A DNA stretch of 64,000 nucleotides from Bacteroidia bacterium (GTDB lineage Bacteria > Bacteroidota > Bacteroidia > Chitinophagales > Chitinophagaceae), in the NCBI GenBank assembly GCA_030426665.1, contig JAUHYD010000012.1:62001-126000 (forward strand), read 5' to 3'. Shown piece by piece: positions 1 to 9,679 of the stretch (its first letter is position 1; each line of letters begins with the position of its first letter). A program made the position numbers and the translations under genes. Under the pieces are notes generated by a model. That model was given only the letters and a program-made list of their open reading frames with translations. It did not search any database and was not told the DNA's origin.

Positions 1-512
1 CTAATGACAATTTCCTGTTTGGGGAAGACGTCAATATTGGCGAATGTTGAAAAAGTAGAATGGGCAGATTTAATTAGTACAATATAGTTGCCCGAAGGAA
101 CATTATTAAATGTATACGCTCCCTTGTCGTCGGCAATTTGAATTTGAACATCCGGACAGGATATGATTTTGTTTTCTTCGAGCGATGCATCTGCCAGATA
201 TTTATCTACATCGGCTTTTTCGGTAACATGGTATTGCCGGAGTAATATTTTTTTGTGTCTTGCTGCTTGCCGGTTGGTGCCGGATAAACTAAGAGCGTAC
301 TCTTTGTGTACCTGCTCGCTCATCAGCAATTTATCTGTATCGAAATCTATTCTGGGTGTCCTGCGGCACAAATATATTGTTGCTCCACTATCAGGGCGAC
401 TGCTTTTGGTTGTCTTATAGTAAATCGTTCCATATATAGTTTGCGCAAAAGTGCCGTGTGATTGAAAAGTCAAAACAGACAACAGTATCAATATTTTTAT
501 CTGCAGTTTCAT
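1..512 (-). CDS. Secreted protein with carboxypeptidase-regulatory-like domain (partial, runs off left edge)
   Basis: An open frame on the minus strand starts at the ATG complementary to 510-512 and stays open to base 1, so the 3' end lies outside the window. The first 24 or so residues form a signal peptide (MKLQIKILILLSVLTF, cleavage likely after TFA). The last visible 40 residues, with the pattern DDKGAYTFNNVPSGNYIVLI, resemble the beta-sandwich fold of carboxypeptidase regulatory-like or Cna_B-type domains, in which a glycine turn and an aromatic precede a strand. Residues 25-110 are basic and unrecognised. The function is unknown; a surface or periplasmic protein is likely. It is transcribed divergently from the first cyclase gene across a 144-base gap. 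Confidence 0.75.
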   Translation of the reverse strand, partial: MKLQIKILILLSVLTFQSHGTFAQTIYGTIYYKTTKSSRPDSGATIYLCRRTPRIDFDTDKLLMSEQVHKEYALSLSGTNRQAARHKKILLRQYHVTEKADVDKYLADASLEENKIISCPDVQIQIADDKGAYTFNNVPSGNYIVLIKSAHSTFSTFANIDVFPKQEIVI

Positions 513-656
513 TTATAGGTGACAGTTGAATGCGAATATATACTATGTTTATCTGCCAAACAGTTTAGATGTTTTGATAAATTAATACTGCAGAAATAAT
601 GTAATATTATCTGTTTTGTTAAAGTTTATATATTAACTTGTGACGAACACGTAAAT

Positions 657-3041
657 ATGATAAAGTATTTGAAATACTTGCTGGTGTTCTTACTGTCATT
701 AAACAATGCTTCAACTTTTGCTCAGCTGCAGGGGCAAGCAAAAATAGATACCCTGCTCAAAGAACTGGCTCTTCAAAAGGAAGATACCAACAAGGTGAAC
801 CTACTTCATGACCTGTCTAATGAGTATGTCTACATCAACCCTGATGAAGGCCTAAAGTATGCACGCCAATGTTCACTGCTTGCCGCAAAATTAAATTGGA
901 GAATAGGAATAGCCAAAGCCAATAGGTCGCTTGGCGCTAGTTATTTTGTGAGATCAGATAATGCCAAAGCATTGAAATACTTTGAGGTGGCCTTGAGATT
1001 ATATGAAGAATTGAATTACAAAAATGGGGTAGCAGTAGTTACCGGCAATATTGGCAATATTTATGCACAGGGGAGCGATTATGAGAAAGCGCTGGAATAT
1101 TACTTTAAAGCCTTGAAAATGAATGAAGAATTGAAATTCAAAACTGGTATTGCAACTATTACTGGCAACATAGGCGCTATTCGTGCAGACCAGGGCGATT
1201 ATCCGAAAGCACTGGAATACTATTTTAAAGCCAAGAAAATTTATGAAGATCTCGGCATTAAAGAGGGGATAGCAAGAGTTACCGAAAATATAGGGAAAAT
1301 ATATAGATACAAAAGCAATTATCCCAAAGCGCGTGAATATAACAATAAAGCCTTGAAAGTATATGAAGGTTTAGGCAGTAAGAGTGGCATGGCGTCTGTG
1401 ACAGGGAACATAGGCAGTATTTATCTGTCAGAAGGCGACCATCCTAATGCACTGAAATATTATTTCAATGCATTAAAAATATATGAAGAAATGGGCGACA
1501 AAGGGGGGATGGCAAGAATTACCGGCAACATTGGTGTTATTTATAAAAAAGTAGGCGATTATCCGAAAGCACTGGATTACTACTTAAAATCAATGAAAAT
1601 TTTTGAGGAAATAGGGGATAAAAGGCTTGTTGCAACAACTATGGGAAATATAGGCAATCTTTACTCAAATGAAAAAAATTATCCCAAGGCGCTGGAATAT
1701 CTTTCGAGCGCCATGAAAACCCATGAACAAATCGGCGATAAAAAGGGGATGGCTAACACTATATGCAACATCGGAAATATTTACAATTACCAGCACAACT
1801 ACACCCAGGCAGTGGCATGGCACTCTAATGGACTGCAGATAGCAAGGGAAATCGGGGATAAAAGTATAGAGGCGCTTTATCTCGACTGTTTAGGATGGGT
1901 ATATATTTCTATTGTTATCAACCCTCCAGGCTCAGCTAAAATATCAAACGTCTCAGAATTGCCAGGCACGGCACCTTATCGCCCCGACGGGATGATCCCT
2001 ATTGGACGGTCTGCCTTGTTGCACAAAGCATTGACAAGTTTCAATATGGCTATAGCAATAAATAAAGAAATAGGCAGCCTGGACAACTTACAAAATGCTT
2101 ACCTAAATCTTTCCGTCGCAGACTCCCTACTGGGAGACTATAAGGGGGCACTAGAGGCCCGCGATAATTATCATGCCATAAGAGACTCTTTATTCTCTCA
2201 AGAGAATAAAGAAGAGATACTAAAAATGGGTATGAAAAACGAGTATGATCGACAACGACTGACCGATAGCCTGAAAGTGGCTGAGAGACAAAAGATAACG
2301 ACCATTAATCTGAAAAAGCAGAAGAGCTATACCTATATGGGGGTAGCGGGGATACTGTTACTGGCTGGGTTTTCGTTCTTCATTGTAAAGGAAAGGGGTA
2401 AGTCGGAGAAAGCAAGGAAACAATCGGATGATTTGCTGCTGAATATACTGCCGGAGGAAGTAGCCAGCGAGCTTAAAGCTACCGGCACCACGACGGCGAA
2501 GCACTTTGATCACGTCACCGTATTATTTACAGACTTTGTAAACTTTACTCAAGCAAGCGAGAGCATGGGTGCACAAAATCTAATAGACGAGCTACATACA
2601 TGCTTCAAAAAGTTTGATGAAATTACAGCTAAGTATAACATCGAAAAAATTAAGACCATCGGCGATGCCTACCTCGCAGTAGCAGGCTTACCCACTGCCG
2701 ACCAGCACCATGCTGTAAACGTAGTAAATGCAGCCAAAGAGATAACCGCATTTATGGAAGACAGGTTGGCTAAGCTGGGTGCGGAGCGGACTTTTCAGAT
2801 TCGGGTGGGTGTACATAGTGGCAGTGTAGTCGCTGGCATAGTAGGCGTAAAGAAATTTGCGTACGATATATGGGGCGATACAGTGAATACTGCCGCACGC
2901 ATGGAGCAGAACAGTGAAGCGGGAAAGATAAACATCAGCCAGACTACGTATGAGTTGGTGAAGGGTAAATTCACCTGTGAATATCGTGGCGAGGTAGATG
3001 TAAAGGGCAAAGGAGTGATGAAGATGTATTATGTAGTATAA
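657..3041 (+). CDS. TPR-repeat transmembrane class III adenylate cyclase (paralog 1)
   Basis: Predicted to convert ATP to cAMP. The 794-residue protein has a signal peptide (about 1-22), about nine tetratricopeptide repeats with the recurring core GDYPKALEYYFKALKIYEE (about 60-410), a conserved insert, a further TPR, one membrane helix (about 558-577), a linker helix with LLLNILPEEVASELK, and a C-terminal class III cyclase domain. Metal-binding Asp626 (FTDFVNFT) and Asp670 (GDAYLA) are present. Adenine-specifying Lys666 and Asp737 (YDIWGD) and transition-state Asn744 and Arg748 (NTAAR) are also present, so an active adenylate rather than guanylate cyclase is inferred. The topology places the TPRs outside the cytoplasm and the cyclase inside. 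It is the first of three tandem paralogs. The TPR ligand or partner is unknown. Confidence 0.93.
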   Translation: MIKYLKYLLVFLLSLNNASTFAQLQGQAKIDTLLKELALQKEDTNKVNLLHDLSNEYVYINPDEGLKYARQCSLLAAKLNWRIGIAKANRSLGASYFVRSDNAKALKYFEVALRLYEELNYKNGVAVVTGNIGNIYAQGSDYEKALEYYFKALKMNEELKFKTGIATITGNIGAIRADQGDYPKALEYYFKAKKIYEDLGIKEGIARVTENIGKIYRYKSNYPKAREYNNKALKVYEGLGSKSGMASVTGNIGSIYLSEGDHPNALKYYFNALKIYEEMGDKGGMARITGNIGVIYKKVGDYPKALDYYLKSMKIFEEIGDKRLVATTMGNIGNLYSNEKNYPKALEYLSSAMKTHEQIGDKKGMANTICNIGNIYNYQHNYTQAVAWHSNGLQIAREIGDKSIEALYLDCLGWVYISIVINPPGSAKISNVSELPGTAPYRPDGMIPIGRSALLHKALTSFNMAIAINKEIGSLDNLQNAYLNLSVADSLLGDYKGALEARDNYHAIRDSLFSQENKEEILKMGMKNEYDRQRLTDSLKVAERQKITTINLKKQKSYTYMGVAGILLLAGFSFFIVKERGKSEKARKQSDDLLLNILPEEVASELKATGTTTAKHFDHVTVLFTDFVNFTQASESMGAQNLIDELHTCFKKFDEITAKYNIEKIKTIGDAYLAVAGLPTADQHHAVNVVNAAKEITAFMEDRLAKLGAERTFQIRVGVHSGSVVAGIVGVKKFAYDIWGDTVNTAARMEQNSEAGKINISQTTYELVKGKFTCEYRGEVDVKGKGVMKMYYVV

Positions 3042-3073
3042 GTATTTTTAAAAATAAAATATTATCTCAATTT

Positions 3074-3108
3074 AGAGCCGCCCAACATAATGTTGGGCGG
3101 CTCTTTTT
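3074..3108 (+). terminator. Rho-independent terminator after cyclase paralog 1
   Basis: A perfect inverted repeat, AGAGCCGCCCAACA with its complement TGTTGGGCGGCTCT, has a short loop and is followed by TTTTTAT. It starts about 30 bases past the stop codon, so paralog 1 is probably transcribed separately from paralog 2. Confidence 0.85.
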
Positions 3109-3216
3109 ATGCCTTATATATCCGCAATACTACTAACAGCCAACACAGTACAGCAACAATAATATAATATATATTCTATTGAAAATCAAATATTATTTTG
3201 TGAGAAACATACTAAT

Positions 3217-5241
3217 ATGAAAAAGCACACAAAATACCTACTATTGGTCTTGCTGATACTTGGTAGCAACCAACTTCACGCTCAGCCACAGGGGCAAGCC
3301 GCAATAGACTCACTGCTCGAAGAGCTGCCGCGCCAAAAGGAAGACAGTAATAAGGTGAAACTGCTCGATGATCTGGCTAATGCCTATTCAAGCAAAGACC
3401 CTAATGAAGCCATAAAACATGCGCTATCGGAACTGGAACTAGCTACAAAACTTGGCTGGAAAAGGGGAATAGCCAAGGCAACCAACACACTTGGGCAAAA
3501 TTATAATACCATATCTGACTATCCGAGATCCATACAATATTTCGAGCGGTCATTAAAACTATACGGAGAATTAGGACATAAAATGGGCGTTGCAAGCGTT
3601 ACCTGCAATATCGGTCTCGTTTATGATGAGCAAGGTAACTACCCAAAAGCTCTGGAATATCTTTTAAAAGCCTTACTACTAGACGAAGAAGGAGGATACG
3701 TACAGTATGCCGCCAATGTTGCTGCCAATATAGGCATCATTTATGCGGGCCAGCAAAATTATGAAAAAGCTCTGGAATACACCTTTAAGGCTTTAAAGGT
3801 GTTCAATGAATTGGGATTTAAACAAGGTATTGCGGCGGTTACTTGTAATATCGGAGGCTACTATGAAAGTCTGAATGAGCACGAGAAAGCTTTGGAGTAT
3901 TATTTTGAAGCGCTGAAACTTGACGAGGAGGGCGGCTTTAAGCAATTTTCAGCTATAGCGACCGGTCGTATTGCAGGCAACTACAAAATTCAAAAGAACT
4001 ATACGATGGCAATAGAATATTTTCAAAGATCGCTGGAAATATTTGAGGAAATTGGAGATAGATATAACGCTGCCGGTACACTGGTCCAGATCGGTGATAT
4101 GTTCAACGAGATGCTCAAAGGCGACAAGTCTGGTGTCAGCAAAATGGGTGGAAAAGACGAAACCGGCATGGCCGCATACAAACCAAATGGTGCAATACCC
4201 ATGAGCAGGACTGCGCTCATAAAAGCTGCACTAGCCAACGTGGAACGTGGTTTACAAATAAGCAAGGAGATAAATGCATTACACCTGATGCAAGGGTGTT
4301 ATGAAACTCTTGCAGAAACATACAGACTAAACGGGGAGTATCAAAAAGCATTGGATGCATCAGATAATTCTTATGCCATAAAAGACTCACTTTTCTCGCA
4401 AGAAAATAAAGAAGAGATACTAAAAATGGGGATGAAGAATGACTATGACCGCCAGCGGCTGACGGATAGCCTAAAGACGGCAGAAAAGCAAAAGATCGCC
4501 TCTATTAATCTTCAAAAGCAAAAGAGCTATACTTATCTCGGGGTAGCGGGTATACTGCTGCTGGCAGGGTTTTCGTTATTCATTGTGAAGGAGCGGGGTA
4601 AGTCGGAGACGGCGAGGAAACAATCGGATGAGCTGTTGCTAAATATACTGCCTGAGGAAGTAGCAGAAGAACTGAAAACAACCGGCACTACTACCGCTAA
4701 GCACTATGATAATGTAACGGTACTATTTACTGACTTTGTGAACTTCACGCAGGCCGGAGAAAGCATGAGTCCGCAAAACTTGATTGACGAGTTGCATAGC
4801 TGCTTTAAAGCTTTTGATGAGATAGCAGATAAGTATGGTATTGAGAAAATAAAAACCATAGGCGATGCATACTTGGCTGTGGCAGGGCTACCCTCCCCTG
4901 ACCCAAAACATGCTGAGAACATTGTGAACGCGGCGAAAGAGATCACTGCATTTATGGAAGATAGATTGGGAAAGATGGGTACTGAGAGAACCTTTGCCGT
5001 GCGCATTGGTGTGCATAGTGGTAGTGTAGTGGCTGGCATAGTAGGAGTAAAGAAATTTGCCTACGATATATGGGGTGATACGGTAAATACTGCCGCCCGT
5101 ATGGAGCAGAATAGCGAAGCAGGCAAAATAAACATCAGCCAAACGACATATGAATTGGTGAAAGATGAATTCAGCTGCGAATACAGGGGTGAAGTAGAGG
5201 CGAATGGTAAAGGGGTGATGAAGATGTATTATGTTTGTTAA
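3217..5241 (+). CDS. TPR-repeat transmembrane class III adenylate cyclase (paralog 2)
   Basis: This is a 674-residue paralog of the preceding gene with fewer TPRs. It has a signal peptide ending at LHAQ (about 22), roughly six TPR units to about residue 300, and the shared insert ending in YKPNGAIPMSRTALIK. A membrane helix follows at about 438-457, then the NILPEEVAEELK linker and a class III cyclase domain. Catalytic residues are intact: Asp506 and Asp550 for metal, the Lys of IEKIKTIGDA and the Asp of YDIWGD for adenine, and the Asn/Arg pair in VNTAARM. cAMP synthesis is inferred. The leader before the ATG (TTTTGTGAGAAACATACTAAT) resembles that of paralog 1. No terminator is visible after it, so it may be co-transcribed with paralog 3, which begins 58 bases on. 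Confidence 0.92.
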   Translation: MKKHTKYLLLVLLILGSNQLHAQPQGQAAIDSLLEELPRQKEDSNKVKLLDDLANAYSSKDPNEAIKHALSELELATKLGWKRGIAKATNTLGQNYNTISDYPRSIQYFERSLKLYGELGHKMGVASVTCNIGLVYDEQGNYPKALEYLLKALLLDEEGGYVQYAANVAANIGIIYAGQQNYEKALEYTFKALKVFNELGFKQGIAAVTCNIGGYYESLNEHEKALEYYFEALKLDEEGGFKQFSAIATGRIAGNYKIQKNYTMAIEYFQRSLEIFEEIGDRYNAAGTLVQIGDMFNEMLKGDKSGVSKMGGKDETGMAAYKPNGAIPMSRTALIKAALANVERGLQISKEINALHLMQGCYETLAETYRLNGEYQKALDASDNSYAIKDSLFSQENKEEILKMGMKNDYDRQRLTDSLKTAEKQKIASINLQKQKSYTYLGVAGILLLAGFSLFIVKERGKSETARKQSDELLLNILPEEVAEELKTTGTTTAKHYDNVTVLFTDFVNFTQAGESMSPQNLIDELHSCFKAFDEIADKYGIEKIKTIGDAYLAVAGLPSPDPKHAENIVNAAKEITAFMEDRLGKMGTERTFAVRIGVHSGSVVAGIVGVKKFAYDIWGDTVNTAARMEQNSEAGKINISQTTYELVKDEFSCEYRGEVEANGKGVMKMYYVC

Positions 5242-5299
5242 TAGTGAAGAGTGACAATTAGCAAAGAAGATCAACTAAGACATTCTAAAACAATAAACA

Positions 5300-7360
5300 A
5301 TGAAACGACTTTTAAGCATACTATTCACTATTAACTTTTCTCTGTTAGCTTTTCTCTATTCATTGTCAACTATTGACTGCTCCGCCCAAAATCATAGTCA
5401 GGCAATAATAGATTCACTGCTCGGGGAGCTCCCCAGTCAAACGGAAGACACCAACAAAGTCAGACTGCTGAATGAATTATCGAGAATATGTATCAAGATC
5501 AATGCCGAAGATGGTATAAAATACGGAATGGCACAATTGGATCTTGCAACAAAATTAGGATGGGAAAAGGGCATGGCTTTGGCTTGCAATAATTTAGGGA
5601 ACAACTACGAATCTAAATCTGACTATCCGGGCGCCTTGCAATATTTTTCGAAGGCGTTAAAATTGCATAAAGCAATAAAGTACAAAAAAGGCATGGCTGC
5701 AGTAACATGTAATATTGGACTCGTTTATGTTAACCTAGGCGACTACCCAAAAGCACTGGAATATTTTTTTCGAGCGCTAAAGATTGCTGAAGAAGGGGGG
5801 TACAAAAGCTACGCAGCCAATATTACAGGGAATATTGGTAACATTTATGAAACGCTGGGAAACTATAGCAAAGCACAAGAATATAATATAAAGGCACTAG
5901 ATCTATTTAAAGATTTGGATTTCAAAATGGGTATAGCCGGGGTTACAGGAAACATCGGTAATATATATCTAAGCCAAAGTGACTACTCATCAGCATTGGA
6001 GTATTACTTTGATGCCCTGAAACTAGATGAGGAAGGTGGATTTAAACAATTCTCAGCTGACGTGTGCAATGGTATCGGATTGACTTACAAACGTCAGAAG
6101 AACTATACAATGGCGATTGATTATTTCCAAAGGTCGTTAAATGCATCAGAAGATGTTGGTAACAGAGCTTCTGCGGCGTTGGCACTTTTTAGTATTGGTG
6201 ATGTTCTTAACGAGATAGTCAAAAGTGACAAGGTAGGTGCTAGCAGTATTGGTAGGCAAAGTGAAGTAGGTACAGGTGCTTACAAGCCTGACGGCACAAG
6301 CTCTATGAGTAAGAGCGAGCTACTAAAAAGTGCATCTGCTTACTTGTTACGTGCTTTAGAAATGAGTAAAGCGGTAAATGCGCAATCTGTTATCATACAG
6401 TGTTATAGCGCTCTTGCGGAAACCTACAAGCTAAAAGGAGACTACAAAAAGGCATTGGAAGCATCAGATTATTATCATGCTATGGAAGATTCCGTATTCT
6501 CGCAAGAGAACAAAGAAGAGATACTGAAAATGGGTATGAAGAATGACTACGACCGCCAACGCCTTACTGACAGTCTTAAGGTGGCTGAAAAACAGAAGAT
6601 AGCCACTATCAACTTACGGAAACAAAAGAACTATACCTATATGGGTGTTGCAGGTATAATGCTACTGGCAGGGTTTTCGTTCTTCATTGTAAAGGAGCGG
6701 GGTAAGTCAGAAACGGCGAGGAAACAATCAGATGGGCTGCTGTTGAATATACTACCTGACGAAGTAGCCAGCGAGCTTAAAGCCACCGGCACCACAACCG
6801 CCAAGCACTATGACGATGTGACTGTGCTCTTCACAGACTTTGTAAACTTTACTCAAGCAAGCGAGAGCATGGGTGCACAAAACCTGATAGATGAGCTGCA
6901 TGCCTGCTTCAAGAAATTTGATGAAATATCAGAGCAATACAATATCGAAAAAATTAAGACCATAGGCGATGCTTACTTAGCTGTTGCAGGACTACCCACT
7001 GCCGATCCCAAACATGCCGAGAACATCGTACAAGCAGCAAAAGAAATAACAGCCTTCATGGAAGACAGGCTGGGGAAAATGGGAGCAGAGCGTACCTTTC
7101 AAGTACGGGTGGGTGTACATAGCGGCAGCGTAGTCGCCGGTATAGTAGGTGTAAAGAAATTTGCTTATGATATATGGGGTGACACCGTAAATACTGCAGC
7201 CCGCATGGAGCAGAACAGCGAGGCGGGGAAAATAAACATCAGCCAAACAACCTATGAGCTGGTAAAGGATAAATTCACCTGCGAGTATCGAGGAGAATTC
7301 GAGGCCAAAGGAAAGGGTGTAATGAAGATGTATTACGTGTCGACAGAAACCAGAGCGTAA
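5300..7360 (+). CDS. TPR-repeat transmembrane class III adenylate cyclase (paralog 3)
   Basis: This 686-residue protein is the third tandem paralog. A hydrophobic signal region (about 1-30, ending CSAQ) leads into about six TPRs, then the insert AYKPDGTSSMSKSELLK. A membrane helix (about 445-464) is followed by the LLLNILPDEVASELK linker helix and the cyclase domain with Asp513 in FTDFVNFT. The adenine-specific Lys and Asp and the catalytic Asn and Arg are all present. The C-terminal half is much more similar to paralogs 1 and 2 than the TPR half, which suggests sensor divergence on a constant output domain. The gene converges with the transglutaminase-like gene; the 127-base gap shows no strong hairpin. 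Confidence 0.92.
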   Translation: MKRLLSILFTINFSLLAFLYSLSTIDCSAQNHSQAIIDSLLGELPSQTEDTNKVRLLNELSRICIKINAEDGIKYGMAQLDLATKLGWEKGMALACNNLGNNYESKSDYPGALQYFSKALKLHKAIKYKKGMAAVTCNIGLVYVNLGDYPKALEYFFRALKIAEEGGYKSYAANITGNIGNIYETLGNYSKAQEYNIKALDLFKDLDFKMGIAGVTGNIGNIYLSQSDYSSALEYYFDALKLDEEGGFKQFSADVCNGIGLTYKRQKNYTMAIDYFQRSLNASEDVGNRASAALALFSIGDVLNEIVKSDKVGASSIGRQSEVGTGAYKPDGTSSMSKSELLKSASAYLLRALEMSKAVNAQSVIIQCYSALAETYKLKGDYKKALEASDYYHAMEDSVFSQENKEEILKMGMKNDYDRQRLTDSLKVAEKQKIATINLRKQKNYTYMGVAGIMLLAGFSFFIVKERGKSETARKQSDGLLLNILPDEVASELKATGTTTAKHYDDVTVLFTDFVNFTQASESMGAQNLIDELHACFKKFDEISEQYNIEKIKTIGDAYLAVAGLPTADPKHAENIVQAAKEITAFMEDRLGKMGAERTFQVRVGVHSGSVVAGIVGVKKFAYDIWGDTVNTAARMEQNSEAGKINISQTTYELVKDKFTCEYRGEFEAKGKGVMKMYYVSTETRA

Positions 7361-7487
7361 GAGGATGTGAGATCAACCAGATTGTTGAATATATGTATAA
7401 TCCTTTACTTCATTAATGATAAGACGAAAGGTTCAAACAGGGGCGCTAAAAGCACAAAAAACTGTCAATATGCCAAATGCAAAAGCG

Positions 7488-9467
7488 CTATTCAGGGTTG
7501 TCGATATAGTCTACTAACTCCTGTACTTGCTTTAGGGCTTTTTTTACCGCAGCCTCCTGCATTTCATTTTCTTTCAGGTCAAATTCTTTCTTTTTAGAGA
7601 GGTTGCTTTCTTCTAATATCTGACGGCTTTTTTCTGCTTTCTCCATAAAGTCAAGTATGGATATTTGTCGCTCGCCGAGTTTCTTGAGTTTGCCAAAAAG
7701 GTCTTTATTGCCTTTCAGGTAGGAGAGGTATATAGCCATGTCCGTGCTGGCACTATCTATTGCAGCGGCATAGTCCTGCACCAGTGTTGCATAATCACTT
7801 TTGAGTGTGGGGTTGGTCTTGTTGCGCTTTTTGTATCGCTCCATATCAGAAAGGTTCTTTTTGAACAACGATAGTTTGCTCAGGTGCGCTTTGTGTAGTC
7901 GCTCGTATTTAGTCGCTATGCTGTCAAAAGCTGCGAAATAGTACTTCAACAGGGTGTCGCTTGTTTGGTATTTCTGCTCTTTGAAGTAGTTGCTCCATTT
8001 AATAACCTCGTCGTCATAGCTGTCGTGCATGCTCATTCGTTGGTAGGCTTCGTTTCTGAGCATAGAATCTTCACCTGTAAGCGAATTTGCCAGCGAGTCC
8101 AGCAGGTGACCGCTCGTAATAATTTCGTCTTTAGCGGTTGTGCTTTCATCGGCCGTTGCCTGATGACGAATTGCTACTCTTTCGTTTCGTGCCGCAATGG
8201 AATCCATGATTGTTACCATTTCCGGCGCGTCCTGTTTTTTAGTCATGCGTAGCGTTTCCACATCGTCAATTTTATTGGCATCGAGTGGTTGCTTCATTTG
8301 TTGCAATTTTGCCAGCTTTTTTTTGCCGCGTGAATACTTGCTGTCAATAGAATTTTCGTGCCGCTTGCATTCAGAGATGAGCCGCTTATCATCTATTCTT
8401 ATCCGACGCATATATTGTTTGGCTGCTGTCGCTTTTGATCGATTTTTTCTCTTCAGACCGCTATAAACCTCCGGCATAGATTTTTTCTGCTCTTCAATAT
8501 ATTTAAGTGCGTCTTTGAGACTGTTGGCTGCATCCCGTATCATTATGTCAGGTGTTCCGACTGATTCGTCATTAAATGCTCGTGTGATGATGGCATCAGC
8601 ACTATACAGGCTTTTTCTTGCAAGTACTACCGGGTAGTTATTATTGAAGGCATACGCTCGATCTGCCATTTCAAAATGACGTTCATCGTCGGTCAGTGAG
8701 CTTATTTTGTCGAGTTTAGGGTTGGCTTGTGCGGGTGCGCTGTACAGTTCGTTGAAGCTGGCGACGGCGCTATCCCCGGCTTCAAAAACCGTTATGGGCA
8801 TTGCAGAGTCGGTCAGTTGCCAATATGGGTCTGCAGGCAGGTGCTTCAGGCGAAATGTTTCGGGGTCTTGCAGGAAATATTGAGGGTCGTATCGGAAGGT
8901 GAATTTCAATTTACGAGTGCGTGTTGCTGCGTTTTTTCGAAGTTTATCGATCAATTTTCCAAGCCAGGTCGGAGATTGATGCAGGTATCCTGCACCCCAG
9001 GTAGGGTCCGCCAACTGCCATTTGCCATCAACCTTTACTGCACTCCATGCGTGTCTGGGAACATGAAATTTATCACCATTATCGAAAACCCAGTCTTTGG
9101 CATATCCTTCAATAGTTACTGCGTTCATCCCGGCTGCCTTGCACAGTGCAGTGAATACGCTCGCATAACCGTCACATATGCCTTTTTTAGTTTTAAGAGT
9201 CTGCTCTACTACATCTTTGACCGGATGCTTCGGGATTTTCCAAAGGGCATCCACATCGTACGTGATATTGTGGGTCACCCAATTATATATTGCGTTTGCT
9301 TTTTGCCGTTCCGTTTTCATATCTATACATAGATATGAAGCAATTGCCTGATAGTCAGTACCTAAATTAGACGGACTTGTTAGTCCGATAGTGCTGTCAG
9401 TCTGGGCGTAAGCGGTACCGAAGCAGGTAATGAGTGATATCAGGAATATGAGTATATTTTTAGCCAT
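7488..9467 (-). CDS. Secreted transglutaminase-like cysteine protease-fold protein
   Basis: A 659-residue protein with a signal peptide (1-21, ending TAYA) and an N-terminal transglutaminase-like core (about 50-160). The triad is visible: Cys98 in KGICDGYAS, His139 in RHAWSAVKVDGKW and Asp154 in LADPTWGAGY, the order seen in microbial transglutaminase-like proteins of the bacterial SO2079/YebA type. The remaining 450 residues are mostly charged alpha-helix with probable coiled coil and carry no domain I recognise. The enzymatic part may cut or cross-link peptide bonds, but the substrate is unknown. It is a periplasmic or surface protein by its signal. It appears monocistronic, convergent with cyclase 3 and divergent from lpdA. 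Confidence 0.85.
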   Translation of the reverse strand: MAKNILIFLISLITCFGTAYAQTDSTIGLTSPSNLGTDYQAIASYLCIDMKTERQKANAIYNWVTHNITYDVDALWKIPKHPVKDVVEQTLKTKKGICDGYASVFTALCKAAGMNAVTIEGYAKDWVFDNGDKFHVPRHAWSAVKVDGKWQLADPTWGAGYLHQSPTWLGKLIDKLRKNAATRTRKLKFTFRYDPQYFLQDPETFRLKHLPADPYWQLTDSAMPITVFEAGDSAVASFNELYSAPAQANPKLDKISSLTDDERHFEMADRAYAFNNNYPVVLARKSLYSADAIITRAFNDESVGTPDIMIRDAANSLKDALKYIEEQKKSMPEVYSGLKRKNRSKATAAKQYMRRIRIDDKRLISECKRHENSIDSKYSRGKKKLAKLQQMKQPLDANKIDDVETLRMTKKQDAPEMVTIMDSIAARNERVAIRHQATADESTTAKDEIITSGHLLDSLANSLTGEDSMLRNEAYQRMSMHDSYDDEVIKWSNYFKEQKYQTSDTLLKYYFAAFDSIATKYERLHKAHLSKLSLFKKNLSDMERYKKRNKTNPTLKSDYATLVQDYAAAIDSASTDMAIYLSYLKGNKDLFGKLKKLGERQISILDFMEKAEKSRQILEESNLSKKKEFDLKENEMQEAAVKKALKQVQELVDYIDNPE

Positions 9468-9626
9468 AAAGGGTTTTGAAAGCCAATCAAAAGTATAATT
9501 TGCTAAAAATAATATTTTCGTTTAATTAGATTGCATTGAGGTGAGAGAATAAATGCGGAATGTGAAAATTTAAGGTAATTAGCTTGTTTTGGGTGTAGGT
9601 TTATGTGTACCTGTCTGCTTTTTTAT

Positions 9627-9634
9627 TACATTTG
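9627..9634 (+). promoter_or_regulatory. Bacteroidetes-type -7 element upstream of lpdA
   Basis: TACATTTG matches the TAnnTTTG consensus, 45 bases before the lpdA ATG. The -33 side is T-rich but not a clear TTTG. Confidence 0.5.
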
Positions 9635-9679
9635 CTCCGCACTGTGAACTATTCATTTACTAAACAATAAAATGATTTT

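Noticed and set aside
657..3041. Periodic 120-bp pattern as a possible CRISPR or DNA repeat array
   Set aside because: The period is protein-level TPR repetition within an open frame; DNA copies are diverged and there are no spacers.
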